From the NCBI RefSeq assembly GCF_963677035.1, contig NZ_OY781472.1, forward strand, positions 1,798,001-1,862,000: DNA of 64,000 nt, in the 5' to 3' direction. Below the pieces are notes generated by a model, which did no database searches, was not told the origin of the DNA, and saw nothing but the letters and a program-made list of their open reading frames with translations. The position numbers were made by a program, and so were the translations under genes. Source of the stretch: an uncultured Hyphomonas sp. Its GTDB lineage: Bacteria; Pseudomonadota; Alphaproteobacteria; Caulobacterales; Hyphomonadaceae. This document shows positions 54,123-63,762 of the stretch, in pieces. Numbering within the stretch: position 1 is the stretch's first letter; each line of letters opens with the position of its first letter.

Positions 54123-55953
54123 AGCGCCCAGCGGTGCCCAGCCACTGAACGATCCGGAGGGCCGATTCCCAGAGCGGCGCGTCGGGCGACCCGATCGATT
54201 CCGCTTCGGCGGCCTGTTCGGACAGCACAAGGGCAGATTCCTCCACGCCGACACGGCGCATCGTGGTCATGGCGGTGGAGAAGGCCTCCTGGCCGCAAAA
54301 TTCCGTGCGCGGCGCGCCGAGGACCCAGGCGACCGCATTGCCTTCCTCACGCCGGCCGAGCAGGCAGCGCTGGTCGGGCTCCAGGCTGAGCCAGAGGATC
54401 GCCTGAAAATCGGTAAAGGCCCCGCCAAAGATATCGGAATGCCCCAGCCCGCCATCGGAGACAGCCGACGTGTCGATCGTGTTCAGCACCGGCAGCAGAA
54501 CCGGCTCTGCCGAATCCCCGGCGCGCCGGCCCGTGCCATTGAAACGCCGCGAGGCCTGCAGCGCGCGGTCCTTCGAACTGGCGTAAAGGGTGAAATCGTC
54601 TGCGAGGCTGTCGATCTCTGAAACGCGCTCGATGAAATCGTCGGCATCGACATCGGGGGAGGCAAAGATGACTTCGTCGAACATTTTCTCGCCGGGCCGG
54701 TCGCGCGCCATCTGTTCCAGCGCGAGGGTCAGGAATTCGTTCCCCATGGAATGGGCGACAACGCTGATCCGGTCTGCACCCGTCCGGTCGGCCAGGACCA
54801 GCAGGAAGTCCTCAAGGTCCTGCGCGGCCTCCGGCGTGATCTGTGAGCGGTCCGCTTTGTAGCCGAACAGGCTGCCAGCCGAGGGCCAGGAATAGAAGAC
54901 TGCCGCGCCATCGATTTCGAGATCTGTCGACAGCTGCGCCGTGCGCTCGATGCCTGCGTCGAATTTCGTGTTGTAGCCATGGATCAGCACAAAGATTTCG
55001 CGGCGCTGGGATTTGGCCAGTTCGATTTTTACCTCGCGGACAAATTCTTCCATGTCCGGATGGATCTTCATGTCGCCGACAATGACATGCCGGGCCGGGT
55101 CGGGCCGGACATCGAAGCGTAGCACGCTGGGCTTCGGGATCTCGCCAAGGGCCCGGTTGCGCGGTACCGAGACAATCACCGTGCCGGTTTCCAGCTCCCC
55201 TCGCTCGGCGGCGTAATAAGTGCGGGCGTCCAGAACCGGCTTGCCATCGACCACCAGCACATGGCGTGGGTCCGGCGCGCGGTCTGTACCGAAGAAGACT
55301 TTCACGAGATCGAAGTCAGGTTCCTCACCGAACCCACGCGGCGCAAGACGGCGTCCGGCAGGCATGGCGGCGCCGGTGTTGCGGCTGCGTTCGATACTGT
55401 CGGCGAGGGCCAGTTCCATCTCTTCGAGGCTCGTAAAGCCGCCCGCCATGGCAATGGCCTGCAGATCCAGCCCGTTCGTCTTGGCGAAGGCCAGCAGGGG
55501 CGCCATGCGCGGATGGTCGATGCCGAGATGATCCGCGACAAGCCCGACCGCCCGGCCGGTATGATCTGTGGCGAACCCTGTATTGCCCGCGGCGGCGGCG
55601 ATCTCGGCCATCCGGGCTTCGAGATTGATGAGGCGAGCCCAGTCCGGTTCCGGCGCCACGGTTTCGGCATTTGCCAGCTGCTGGTAAGCGGCGAGGGCGC
55701 CTGCCGTGTTACCCTCGCGGGCCATCAGGTCTGCGAGGTCCTGCTGCAGCGCCATGTCCGTGGATGGCGCTGCCATCAGCTCCGCCGCAAGGGAGAGCAT
55801 TGCGTCCCGGTCGCCAGCGGCTTCAGCATCGCCCAGTTCCACCAGCAGGTCGCGCGGCGGCGGAGGCGGGCCAGGCGCGTCCCGGGGCGGCGTGGCGCAG
55901 GCGGCCAGCAGTCCCAGCAGCGTGGCCGTGGCGGCGGCGCGAATACGGTTCAA
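54091..55953 (-). CDS. DUF900-type alpha/beta hydrolase lipoprotein
   Basis: This 620-residue protein has a signal with lipobox LAAC, then a Pro-rich linker. A helical, TPR-like region spans about 35-190. The DUF900 hydrolase domain follows (about 205-500): FFGTDRAPDP, FVLIHGYNTKFD, and nucleophile elbow AHSMGN. The tail (500-620) is unassigned. It is probably an outer-envelope esterase. The 3' ends of this and the previous gene overlap by 32 bases. Confidence 0.88.
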   Translation of the reverse strand: MNRIRAAATATLLGLLAACATPPRDAPGPPPPPRDLLVELGDAEAAGDRDAMLSLAAELMAAPSTDMALQQDLADLMAREGNTAGALAAYQQLANAETVAPEPDWARLINLEARMAEIAAAAGNTGFATDHTGRAVGLVADHLGIDHPRMAPLLAFAKTNGLDLQAIAMAGGFTSLEEMELALADSIERSRNTGAAMPAGRRLAPRGFGEEPDFDLVKVFFGTDRAPDPRHVLVVDGKPVLDARTYYAAERGELETGTVIVSVPRNRALGEIPKPSVLRFDVRPDPARHVIVGDMKIHPDMEEFVREVKIELAKSQRREIFVLIHGYNTKFDAGIERTAQLSTDLEIDGAAVFYSWPSAGSLFGYKADRSQITPEAAQDLEDFLLVLADRTGADRISVVAHSMGNEFLTLALEQMARDRPGEKMFDEVIFASPDVDADDFIERVSEIDSLADDFTLYASSKDRALQASRRFNGTGRRAGDSAEPVLLPVLNTIDTSAVSDGGLGHSDIFGGAFTDFQAILWLSLEPDQRCLLGRREEGNAVAWVLGAPRTEFCGQEAFSTAMTTMRRVGVEESALVLSEQAAEAESIGSPDAPLWESALRIVQWLGTAGRFMPETTAAPQ

Positions 55954-56021
55954 GCGGTGTCCTCCTCGCGAATGCCCCGGATACTAGGTAGCACACGCGC
56001 GGCCTGCAACTGGCCGCAGGC

Positions 56022-57572
56022 TCAGCGGCGCTTCTTCCACTTCACGGAATAAAGGTCGAACCGGCGGTCCTTCAGGTTCTGCACGGCGCCGGACTGGCGG
56101 GCCGTCAGCAGGTCCGACAGGGACAGGTCGGCCAGCGCAATGGTCTCGGTATTCGGCGCCGTATCGGCCGCCACCCCATCACGGGCGAAGGGGAAGTCGG
56201 ACGGGGTCAGAATGCAGCTCTCCGCATAGTGGATGTCCATGTTCTCCACATTCGGCAGATTGCCCACCACGCCGGAGAGGGCGACATAGCACTGGTTCTC
56301 CACCGCCCGGGCCTGGCAGCAATAGCGCACACGCATGTATCCGCGCCGCTCGTCGGTGCAGAAAGGGACGAACAGCATCAGTGCGCCCTGGTCGACCAGG
56401 TGACGGGCGAGTTCCGGGAATTCGGAATCGTAGCAGATCATCACGCCGATCGGGCCGCAATCGGTCTGGATGGCGAGCGCGCCTTCGCCGCCCTTGATGT
56501 TCCACCACATCCGCTCTGATGGGGTCGGGTGCAGCTTCTGCTGGGTATGGACCGAGCCGTCTCGCAGGAACACATAGCTGATGTTCAGAATGTCGCCATT
56601 CTCCATCATGCTGGGATGCGTCCCGCCAATGATGTTGACGTTGTAGGAGACGGCCAGCTTCTCCATGAATTCGATATAGCGCGGTGTGTATTCGCTGATC
56701 TTCTCGATCGACTCGATCGGACCGAGCGGCCGGTGCTCCAGCGACAGGAGCTGAAGCGTGTAAAGTTCCGGGAAGACGACAAAATCGGATTTGTAGTCGG
56801 ACGCGATGTCGGTGAAATATTCGATCTGCTGCTCGAACTCGTCGATGGAGTTGATCTTGCGCATCTGGAACTGGACGGTGGCAATGCGCACCCGTTCCGG
56901 CAGGGACGTATCGCCGAGGCTCGGCTTCGCCTTGATCTTTTCCTGTTCCAGCGGGTTTTCCCACAGCATGTGGGTGGCGCAATCCTTCGATTTGGGGTCG
57001 CCCACCAGATAATTATGCAGGACCCCGATGGGCTTGAAGCCCTGGCGCAGCTGGAAGTTGATAACAGGATCCTTGAGCTTCTGGTCGACGACGGCGTCCA
57101 CATAATCCTGCGGGTTGGGGTACTCCTTTGCGTGCCGGGCATAGCCGGGCATGCGCCCGCCGAACACAATGCCCTTCAGTTCCAGCCACTGGCAGAGTTC
57201 CCTCCGTATCCGGTAGAAACGCTCGCCGATGCGCAGGCGCCGGTAATCCGGATGCACCATCACGTCCATGCCATACAGCATGTCGCCGTCGGGATCGTGG
57301 CGGGCGGCAAAGCCCACGCCGGTGATCTCGTTCCAGGTGTGCGGCTTCAGCGCGACATCGCTGGAGATCATGAAAGTGGCACAATAGCCGACGACCACCC
57401 CTTCATATTCGGCAACGGACTGGCCTTCCGGGAAGCGGTTCAGCTGGCCGATCAGTTCGCTTCGGGCATATCCCATGCCGGGGCCGTAGACGCGTCCGGA
57501 CATCTCCATGATACCGGGAATGTCGCTGACTTTGGCGTTGCGGACGATAAGCTTGGCGGGTTTGTCTGACAT
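56022..57572 (-). CDS. GNAT acetyltransferase fused to carbon-nitrogen hydrolase
   Basis: This 516-residue two-domain protein has an N-terminal GNAT domain (about 8-195; VMVHPDYRRLRIGERFY is the acetyl-CoA-binding region). A nitrilase-superfamily amidase domain follows (about 226-500) with the triad Glu269 (FPELYT), Lys346 (QQKLHPT) and Cys380 (MICYDSEFPE). The fusion is known in proteobacteria, and its substrate is not established. It is probably a single-gene unit downstream of the two-component operon. Confidence 0.93.
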   Translation of the reverse strand: MSDKPAKLIVRNAKVSDIPGIMEMSGRVYGPGMGYARSELIGQLNRFPEGQSVAEYEGVVVGYCATFMISSDVALKPHTWNEITGVGFAARHDPDGDMLYGMDVMVHPDYRRLRIGERFYRIRRELCQWLELKGIVFGGRMPGYARHAKEYPNPQDYVDAVVDQKLKDPVINFQLRQGFKPIGVLHNYLVGDPKSKDCATHMLWENPLEQEKIKAKPSLGDTSLPERVRIATVQFQMRKINSIDEFEQQIEYFTDIASDYKSDFVVFPELYTLQLLSLEHRPLGPIESIEKISEYTPRYIEFMEKLAVSYNVNIIGGTHPSMMENGDILNISYVFLRDGSVHTQQKLHPTPSERMWWNIKGGEGALAIQTDCGPIGVMICYDSEFPELARHLVDQGALMLFVPFCTDERRGYMRVRYCCQARAVENQCYVALSGVVGNLPNVENMDIHYAESCILTPSDFPFARDGVAADTAPNTETIALADLSLSDLLTARQSGAVQNLKDRRFDLYSVKWKKRR

Positions 57573-57628
57573 GGAGGTCTACCTGATCGGATTTCCGTAT
57601 GGTCTGCCACATACGGATTGAGAGAGTA

Positions 57629-58924
57629 TCAATGTGGCAGTCGTAGGCTGGCACGCAAGCCGCCAAGCGCACTCTCGGACAGGCGCAGCTCTCCGCCGTG
57701 TGCGCGGGCGGTGTCGCGGGCGAGCGTCAGGCCGAGGCCGATCCCGGACGTGTTCTGGCTGCGTGCTTTGTCCAGCCGGGAGAAGGGCCGGAAGGCGTCT
57801 TCATGCTGGTCTTTCGGTATGCCGGGGCCGTCATCGTCGATATGGACTTCGGCGGCATGCGGTCCGTCCACCAGGGTGACCTGCACCGTGTCCCCGAATT
57901 TCACGGCATTGGAGAGGAGGTTGGTCAGCGCCCGCTTGATGGCGAGGCGGCGGCCCTTGATCAGGATTGTGTCCGGTCCGGTCACCGAAATGACCTCGCT
58001 GAAGCTGGCGGCAGCTTCCCGCACCAGTCCGGCGAAATCGAATTCTGCTGGCTCGTCGCTTTCTTCGCCCTTCGCGAAGGCGAGATAACCTTCCAGCATC
58101 ATGCCCATATCGTCGAGGTCGGCCTTCATGGCGCGGATCTCGTCTGTTTCTTCCATCATGGCGAGGGAAAGTTTCAGCCGGGTCAGCGGCGTGCGCAGAT
58201 CGTGGCTGACGCCGGCCAGCATGGCAGTGCGCTGCTCTGCAAAGGCGGTCAGCCGGTTTTTCATGTCAATGACCGCGCGGGCCGCTTCGCGCACTTCGTT
58301 TGCGCCGGAAGGCCGGAAGTCCGGCACGTCACGGCCCCGGCCAAAAGCGCGGGCCGCCTTGGAGAGGCGGAGGATGGAGCGCACCTGCTGGTTCAGGAAG
58401 GCAACTGCCAGGGCAATCATCAGAAGGCTGAATATGATGAGCCAGACGATGAAGATATGCGAGGTGATCGTCACCGCGCGCTTGCGTTCGACCAGCACTT
58501 CCACCGTCTGGCCAGCCGCAGGAAAGCGGATGTGGATCAGGGAGTCGTTCGGGCTGAGCCCGACCACGACCGGCACCCCAAGCCGGATGCGCAGTTCCTG
58601 CCGCAGGATGTTGCGATAGGAGAACGCCTCCAGGAAGCTCTCTGCTTCCTGCGCGGCCTCCGGGGCATTGCAGCTGAAGGTAAGGTCCAGCCGGCTGGCG
58701 ATGATGTCGCGCGAGATCGGCGAGGCAGATCGGCGCTCGCAATAGTCCTGCACAACGCTGACATCCCGTGCGATGGACTGGCCCAGCTTGCGGTTCACCT
58801 CGGCGATGTGGCTGTCGTAATAGTACCAGGTCGTCAATGTCAGGATCAGGACGACCGGCAGCACCACCATCAGCAGGCTGCGGGCATAAAGGCCGCGGGG
58901 GGTGATGTCTCGCAGGCGTAACAT
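57629..58924 (-). CDS. EnvZ-like sensor histidine kinase
   Basis: This 431-residue membrane kinase has an N-terminal membrane segment (about 15-32), a periplasmic sensor of about 120 residues and a second membrane segment (about 155-175). A HAMP linker, the phospho-acceptor H-box VSHDLRTPLTRLKL and an ATPase domain with DDGPGIP and SGIGLGLTL follow. It is the last gene of a MarR-response regulator-kinase operon; six bases separate it from the regulator. Confidence 0.93.
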   Translation of the reverse strand: MLRLRDITPRGLYARSLLMVVLPVVLILTLTTWYYYDSHIAEVNRKLGQSIARDVSVVQDYCERRSASPISRDIIASRLDLTFSCNAPEAAQEAESFLEAFSYRNILRQELRIRLGVPVVVGLSPNDSLIHIRFPAAGQTVEVLVERKRAVTITSHIFIVWLIIFSLLMIALAVAFLNQQVRSILRLSKAARAFGRGRDVPDFRPSGANEVREAARAVIDMKNRLTAFAEQRTAMLAGVSHDLRTPLTRLKLSLAMMEETDEIRAMKADLDDMGMMLEGYLAFAKGEESDEPAEFDFAGLVREAAASFSEVISVTGPDTILIKGRRLAIKRALTNLLSNAVKFGDTVQVTLVDGPHAAEVHIDDDGPGIPKDQHEDAFRPFSRLDKARSQNTSGIGLGLTLARDTARAHGGELRLSESALGGLRASLRLPH

Positions 58925-58930
58925 GGCGCG

Positions 58931-59611
58931 TCAGTCCGGCATCAGGCGGTAGCCGACACCGCGCACGGTCTGGATATGGACCGGCTCTTTCGGGTTTGGC
59001 TCGATCTTGCGGCGCAGGCGGGTGACCTGGACGTCGACCGAGCGTTCCATCCCGGCGGAGGTCGTCCGGGCCAGTTCCTCGCGGCTGACAGGCTCTCCCG
59101 CCCGGACGGCGAGGGCGGTCAGCAATTGCAGTTCGGCCTCTGTCAGGCGGATACGCGTGTCGCCGGATTTCAGCTCACCGCGGGCCGCGTTGAAGACGAG
59201 GCCGGACATTTCTACCTCTTCCGGCGGCTCTTCCTTGTGCGAGCGCCGCAGGATGGCCGCGCAGCGCAGGGAGAGTTCCTCCGGCTCGAACGGCTTGGCG
59301 AGATAGTCGTCAGCGCCGCGCTTCAGCCCTTCGATCCGGTCACCGGCTTCGCCCCGCGCGGTCAGCAGCAGCACCGGTGTTTCCCGCGACACGCCCTGGC
59401 GAATGCCGGACAACAGGGACAGGCCATCTTCGCCGGGCATCATCACGTCGAGGATCGCCATGTCGAATTCCATCGTGCCCATCAGGCGGCGGGCCCCTTC
59501 GGCATCCGGCGCGGCGGTGACCCGGTAACCTTCGCGGCTGAGGAAGCGTTTCAGCAGGTCGCGGATTCGGTCGTCATCATCGACGACAAGGATGTGAGCG
59601 GCATCAGACAT
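58931..59611 (-). CDS. OmpR-family response regulator (PetR-like)
   Basis: This 226-residue protein has a receiver domain (DDDDRIR acidic pocket, phospho-acceptor in AILDVMMPGEDG, Lys in YLAKPFEPEEL). A winged-helix output domain follows (about 130-226) ending VRGVGYRL. It is the partner of the downstream kinase. The order MarR, OmpR, EnvZ resembles petP-petR of Rhodobacter and its relatives in other alphaproteobacteria. TGATG overlaps the MarR stop. Confidence 0.92.
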   Translation of the reverse strand: MSDAAHILVVDDDDRIRDLLKRFLSREGYRVTAAPDAEGARRLMGTMEFDMAILDVMMPGEDGLSLLSGIRQGVSRETPVLLLTARGEAGDRIEGLKRGADDYLAKPFEPEELSLRCAAILRRSHKEEPPEEVEMSGLVFNAARGELKSGDTRIRLTEAELQLLTALAVRAGEPVSREELARTTSAGMERSVDVQVTRLRRKIEPNPKEPVHIQTVRGVGYRLMPD

Positions 59612-60075
59612 CAGCGCACCAGAGCGGCGAGCACGCGGCGGTTGCCATCCACGGCGTCCGGACCGGCACTGCGATAGGCGAGGCGCAGGCGTTCGCGCAG
59701 TACGATGGTCAGCGGGGTTGTCAGCGTGATACCGGAATCCGACAGGGCGAGCCTGCGCTGGCGGGCATCGGCGCTGCCGACCTCCTTCTCGATCAGATTC
59801 CGCTGATCCAGCTGGCCCAGAATGCGGGCAAATGTCGGCACGGTCATGCCGAGGGAGTCCCGCAATTGAGACACGGTCTGACCGGGCCAGTAGCGGATTG
59901 TCATGAGGATTTGCATCTCTGGCTTGCTCAGACCGGCCTTGCGCCGGGCTTTTTCGGCGGCTCTGGTGAGCTCGGATGCGCCGGCCAGCAAGAGACCGAC
60001 ACCCCGATCCAGCTCCTGATCCATCAGGAAGAGGCGGGGGTCAAACGGGCGGTTCAGGTTGACGTCAGGTGCCAT
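59611..60075 (-). CDS. MarR-family transcriptional regulator (PetP-like)
   Basis: This 154-residue winged-helix protein has the MarR core: LSKPEMQILMTIRYWPGQTVSQLRDSLGMTVPTFARILGQLDQRNLIEKE. It heads the two-component operon and is divergent from ilvE by 55 bases. Its ligand and targets are unknown; in the petP-petR precedent the pair regulates respiratory and envelope genes. Confidence 0.9.
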   Translation of the reverse strand: MAPDVNLNRPFDPRLFLMDQELDRGVGLLLAGASELTRAAEKARRKAGLSKPEMQILMTIRYWPGQTVSQLRDSLGMTVPTFARILGQLDQRNLIEKEVGSADARQRRLALSDSGITLTTPLTIVLRERLRLAYRSAGPDAVDGNRRVLAALVR

Positions 60076-60130
60076 CCGGTGAAATGAACGCGAAATTCCA
60101 AGAAGTGCAAGCGAGGAGCGCTGAGATACG

Positions 60131-61015
60131 ATGGCCGGAACCGCATACGACGATCGCGATGGCTACATCTGGATGGACGGAGAGTTCGTGCCGTGGCGTG
60201 ATACCAAGGTACACCTCCTGACACATGCCCTCCATTATGCCGGCGCGGTATTCGAGGGTGAGCGTGCCTATAATGGCAAGATCTTCCGCTCGCTGGATCA
60301 TTCCAAACGCCTGCACCGGTCTGCCGGGATCCTTGGCTACGAAATTCCGTTCAGCGTGGAACAGGTGGAAGAAGCCAAGCGCGAGGCTCTGGCGAAATCC
60401 GGCCTCGAGTCTGCCTATGTCCGGGCCGTTGCCTGGCGCGGGTCGGAAATGATGGGCGTGTCGGCCCAGAAGAACACGATCCATATGGCGGTCGCCGTCT
60501 GGCACTGGGGCGATTATTTCGAGGACAAGATGAAGGGCATCCGGATGACGCACGCCGAATGGCGCCGTCCGGCCCCTGACACCGCGCCCTGTCACGCCAA
60601 GGCGTCTGGCCTCTACATGATCTGCACCATGTCCAAGCATGCCGCCGAACGGGATGGCTATGCCGATGCGCTGATGCTGGACTATCGCGGCCAGGTGGCC
60701 GAGGCGACCGGCGCGAACATCTTCTTCGTGCGCGACGGTGCCCTGCACACGCCGACGCCGGATTGCTTCCTCAACGGGTTGACCCGCCAGACCGCGATCA
60801 AGCTGGCGAAGGAGCGCCAGATTGAAGTGATCGAGCGCGCCATCATGCCGGACGAACTGGCGACCTTCTCGGAATGCTTCATCACCGGATCAGCTGCGGA
60901 AATCACCCCGGTCGCCGAAATCGGCGCGCATACCTACAAGCCGGGCCAGATCTCCGAAGCGCTGGTCAACGACTATTCCGCGCTGGTCAACGGCAAGATC
61001 GAAGTGGCGCTCTAG
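60131..61015 (+). CDS. ilvE: Branched-chain amino acid aminotransferase
   Basis: This 294-residue fold-type IV PLP enzyme has LTHALHYAGAVFEGERAYNG at the start. The Schiff-base lysine is in PCHAKASGLY, then come EATGANIFFV and the C-terminal FITGSAAEITPV. It transaminates leucine, isoleucine and valine. The neighbouring MarR-OmpR operon is divergent. The stop overlaps the APH-like gene by four bases. Confidence 0.95.
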   Translation: MAGTAYDDRDGYIWMDGEFVPWRDTKVHLLTHALHYAGAVFEGERAYNGKIFRSLDHSKRLHRSAGILGYEIPFSVEQVEEAKREALAKSGLESAYVRAVAWRGSEMMGVSAQKNTIHMAVAVWHWGDYFEDKMKGIRMTHAEWRRPAPDTAPCHAKASGLYMICTMSKHAAERDGYADALMLDYRGQVAEATGANIFFVRDGALHTPTPDCFLNGLTRQTAIKLAKERQIEVIERAIMPDELATFSECFITGSAAEITPVAEIGAHTYKPGQISEALVNDYSALVNGKIEVAL

Positions 61016-61896
61016 GCGCAGGCTTCAAGTTCCCGGAGCGCGCGGAGCGACAGGCCTGACAGGGCAGGGTTCGCGTCCCGGTAATAATCGAGTGCGATCG
61101 CCGCGGTCGATAGGGCCCAGCCCTGACCGCGGCGCCATTCGTCCGGGCCTGCGCCAGCGGCGTCGCGGAAGGTGTCTCGATTGGCTTCCTCCAGAAACGA
61201 CCAGGCAGGGATCAGGTCCACGGCCGGATCGCCAACGCCGATCAGGCCGAAATCGATCACGCCGACAAGCGCGCCGTTCCGCACGATCAGGTTTCCGCCA
61301 TGCAGGTCGCCATGCAGCCACTTGCCTGGTCCCGGATGGCGCGGCGTGTCGAGGCAAGCTGTCCAGATGTCTGCAAGCTTCCCGGCGTCCACCATGCCGT
61401 CCAATCTGGAGAGGGCGTCGCGTGTCAGCCTGTCGCGGACGGAAAGCGGAGCGCCGCGATACTGATTGTGTGCCCCGGCGACTGGTGCCGTCAAGGCTGG
61501 CTGCCTTCGCAGCGCAGCCACGAAGCCACCCAGCGACTTCGCCGCCTCGGACATATCCGTGGGCGGTGTATCCAGCGCCGATTTTCCAGGTAGCCACTGA
61601 TAGACCGCAGCATGAAAGGGAAAGTCGCCGAACGGTCCGGTCAGGGCGAGTGGTTTCGGCAATTCCAGCGGCATGGCCGAAAACTGCGGCAGCCATTCGG
61701 CCTCTTTGACCAATTGCCCATCCGCTGCGGGAAGGCGCGGCAGGCGCAGACAGGCCCGCTCGCCAAGGCGGAAGAGCGTATTGTCCGTACCCGGCGTGTC
61801 GAGCGGAGCAAGCGGCAAGGCAGCGAAGTCCGGAAACCGTGCGGCAACAAGCCGGGTCGCAAGGGACAAATCAATCTTGTGGGCAGGATTGGCCAT
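61012..61896 (-). CDS. APH-family phosphotransferase
   Basis: This 294-residue kinase-like protein has the APH active-site motif WLHGDLHGGNLIV and the metal-binding IDFGLIGVGDPAVDL. The family includes antibiotic kinases, homoserine kinases and choline-type kinases. The genomic context gives no resistance link, so the substrate is open. It converges with ilvE. Confidence 0.88.
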   Translation of the reverse strand: MANPAHKIDLSLATRLVAARFPDFAALPLAPLDTPGTDNTLFRLGERACLRLPRLPAADGQLVKEAEWLPQFSAMPLELPKPLALTGPFGDFPFHAAVYQWLPGKSALDTPPTDMSEAAKSLGGFVAALRRQPALTAPVAGAHNQYRGAPLSVRDRLTRDALSRLDGMVDAGKLADIWTACLDTPRHPGPGKWLHGDLHGGNLIVRNGALVGVIDFGLIGVGDPAVDLIPAWSFLEEANRDTFRDAAGAGPDEWRRGQGWALSTAAIALDYYRDANPALSGLSLRALRELEACA

Positions 61897-61956
61897 CCTT
61901 CAGGTCCTGCCAGAAATTTCATGTGGCGCAAGTGAAGGTTGCGCCGCATACGCGTC

Positions 61957-62592
61957 TTATTTGTCCGGTTGGGGTGTGTAGCGCAGGTAGGGTTTCACGG
62001 TTTTGAAGCCCTTGGGGAACAGTTTCTCCGCCTCGTCGTCCGACAGGCTGGGCACGACGATGACGTCTTCGCCATCGGTCCAGTTCACGGGCGTGGCCAC
62101 TTTGTGGCCGTCGGTCAGCTGCAGGCTGTCGATCAGGCGCAGCACTTCGTCGAAGTTCCGGCCGGCGCTTGGCGGATAGATGATCGAGGCGCGGATCTTC
62201 TTGTCCGGATCGATCACATACACCGCCCGCACGGTCACATTCGGATCGGCATTCGGGTGGATCATGTTGTAGAGCGTGGCCACCTTGCGGCCGGGGTCGG
62301 CGATGATCGGGAAGTCGACACTGGCGTTCTGGGTCTCTTCGATGTCTTCAATCCAGCGCTTGTGATCTTCGACATTGTCGACCGAGATGACGAGCGCTTT
62401 GGCGCCGCGGCGGGCAAATTCGTCTTTCAGGCGAGCTGTACAACCGAGCTCCGTGGTGCAGACGGGCGTGAAGTCGGCTGGGTGAGAAAAAAACACGACC
62501 CAGTCACCGGCCGCCCAGTCATGGAGCCGGATCCGGCCTTCTGTCGTATCCGCTTCAAAGTCGGGTGCAACGTCGCCGATCAGCAAGCTCAT
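61957..62592 (-). CDS. 1-Cys peroxiredoxin (Prx6 type)
   Basis: This 211-residue peroxidase has the peroxidatic Cys45 in DFTPVCTTE. The long C-terminal arm (VVPSLSDDEAEKLFPKGFKTVKPYLR) is typical of the Prx6 subgroup. It has no usual resolving cysteine near the C-terminus. It reduces peroxides with a thiol donor in the cytosol. Confidence 0.93.
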   Translation of the reverse strand: MSLLIGDVAPDFEADTTEGRIRLHDWAAGDWVVFFSHPADFTPVCTTELGCTARLKDEFARRGAKALVISVDNVEDHKRWIEDIEETQNASVDFPIIADPGRKVATLYNMIHPNADPNVTVRAVYVIDPDKKIRASIIYPPSAGRNFDEVLRLIDSLQLTDGHKVATPVNWTDGEDVIVVPSLSDDEAEKLFPKGFKTVKPYLRYTPQPDK

Positions 62593-62706
62593 TTAAACCG
62601 TCTCCTGTGACTTGATTTCGAGGGCGAAAATGGTGCCTAAGAGAGACTGAGCCAATGAGCGGTGCCTGAAGGTGTCGATCAGAATTTCTAATCACCGGAC
62701 CTGCCT

Positions 62707-63231
62707 ATGAAGCGCCTGATCCTCATGCGTCACGCCAAGACCGAACCCTTCGGGGAAGGGATCGATGATTTTGGCCGCGCGTTGACCGATCAGGGGCATA
62801 GCGATGCCAGGCGGATTGCCGAGGAAATTGTGGCGCTGGGCTGGAGCCCTGAGCGGATCCTGGTCTCGACGGCGCGGCGGGCGCGGGAAACCTGTTCGGA
62901 AGTAGCGCGGGTGTTCGAGGGCGAAAAGGTCCGCCCGATGGAGTCGCTCTATCTTTGCGGCGCGCGGGGGCTGGCGGACGCTGTGAAGCAGAATGACGGT
63001 GCCGGCACGCTTATGGTCATCGGCCATAATCCCGGCATGCACGATTTTGCGCTGGAGATTCTGCGCGATGGTGGCAGCCTCGACCATTATGCCTCCCAGC
63101 GCCTGGCCGAGAAATTCCCGACCAGTTGCGTCGCCATGTTCGACCGGGAGGATGACGGCAGTTTCGTGCCGGTCCTTTTCCGCCTGTCGAACGTGCTTCG
63201 CGCCAAGGACTACCGGACCGCTACAGCCTGA
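62707..63231 (+). CDS. SixA-like phosphohistidine phosphatase
   Basis: This 174-residue histidine phosphatase has RHAKTEP with the catalytic histidine near the N-terminus, STARRARETC, and VIGHNPGMHDFA with the second histidine. E. coli SixA dephosphorylates phosphotransferase or HPt histidines. A target could be the HPt protein in this window, but nothing here links them. It stands alone. Confidence 0.9.
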   Translation: MKRLILMRHAKTEPFGEGIDDFGRALTDQGHSDARRIAEEIVALGWSPERILVSTARRARETCSEVARVFEGEKVRPMESLYLCGARGLADAVKQNDGAGTLMVIGHNPGMHDFALEILRDGGSLDHYASQRLAEKFPTSCVAMFDREDDGSFVPVLFRLSNVLRAKDYRTATA

Positions 63232-63263
63232 TACGGCGCCAACAAACAGGGCGACAACAAAAT

Positions 63264-63291
63264 GCCCCGCCCGGGTAGAACCAGGCGGGGC
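63264..63291 (-). terminator. Probable terminator of the UrcA-family gene
   Basis: An 8-bp stem (63264-63271 GCCCCGCC with 63284-63291) and a 12-base loop are followed on the minus strand by ATTTTGTT. It lies about 60 bases past the gene's stop. Confidence 0.55.
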
Positions 63292-63348
63292 GGCAGGGCG
63301 CGGGTATCCCTCGTTTGGAGAGTCCGGGACACCCGCGAAGGGGGGGGC

Positions 63349-63660
63349 TTACCGGGAGGCCGAAGCTTTATAGGCCGCTGTGAGTTCCGGCTCATTGATG
63401 GCCTTCACGGCGCTTTTCAGGGTGCGGTTTTCGCAGAAGCTGACGGCGTATTTGGTGGCGAATGTCCGTTCGGAGACTTCGGCGACGCAGCGTTCGTGAA
63501 CGTCTTGCTTGAGGTTCGAAAGTACCTCCTGGGCGCCGTCAGCGGTCTGTAGGGTGCCACGGTCGATATTCACGCTCATCTGGAACTGATCGGTCGTGCT
63601 GGCGAGGGCTGGCATGGCTGCGATGGAGAGGGCGGAGGCGGCGAGAATGGAGCGGATCAT
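63349..63660 (-). CDS. UrcA-family exported protein
   Basis: This 103-residue protein has a signal peptide (cleavage near PALA-ST) and the UrcA pattern: a short N-terminal beta stretch (QMSVNIDRGTLQTADGAQEVLSN in outline), then two cysteines (HERCVAE, VSFCENR) that may pair. UrcA proteins are small periplasmic proteins of unknown function frequent in Caulobacterales and sphingomonads. ATG 63660 has AAGGAC upstream. Confidence 0.72.
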   Translation of the reverse strand: MIRSILAASALSIAAMPALASTTDQFQMSVNIDRGTLQTADGAQEVLSNLKQDVHERCVAEVSERTFATKYAVSFCENRTLKSAVKAINEPELTAAYKASASR

Positions 63661-63762
63661 AACGAGAGAGTCCTTCTTTGAGTGTTTGAGTGCGGGAGGG
63701 GTGGACGGCGCCGCGAGCCAGGAGGGGGGCAAGGCTTTTGGGTGCAGCGCCGTCCTGGCGGC

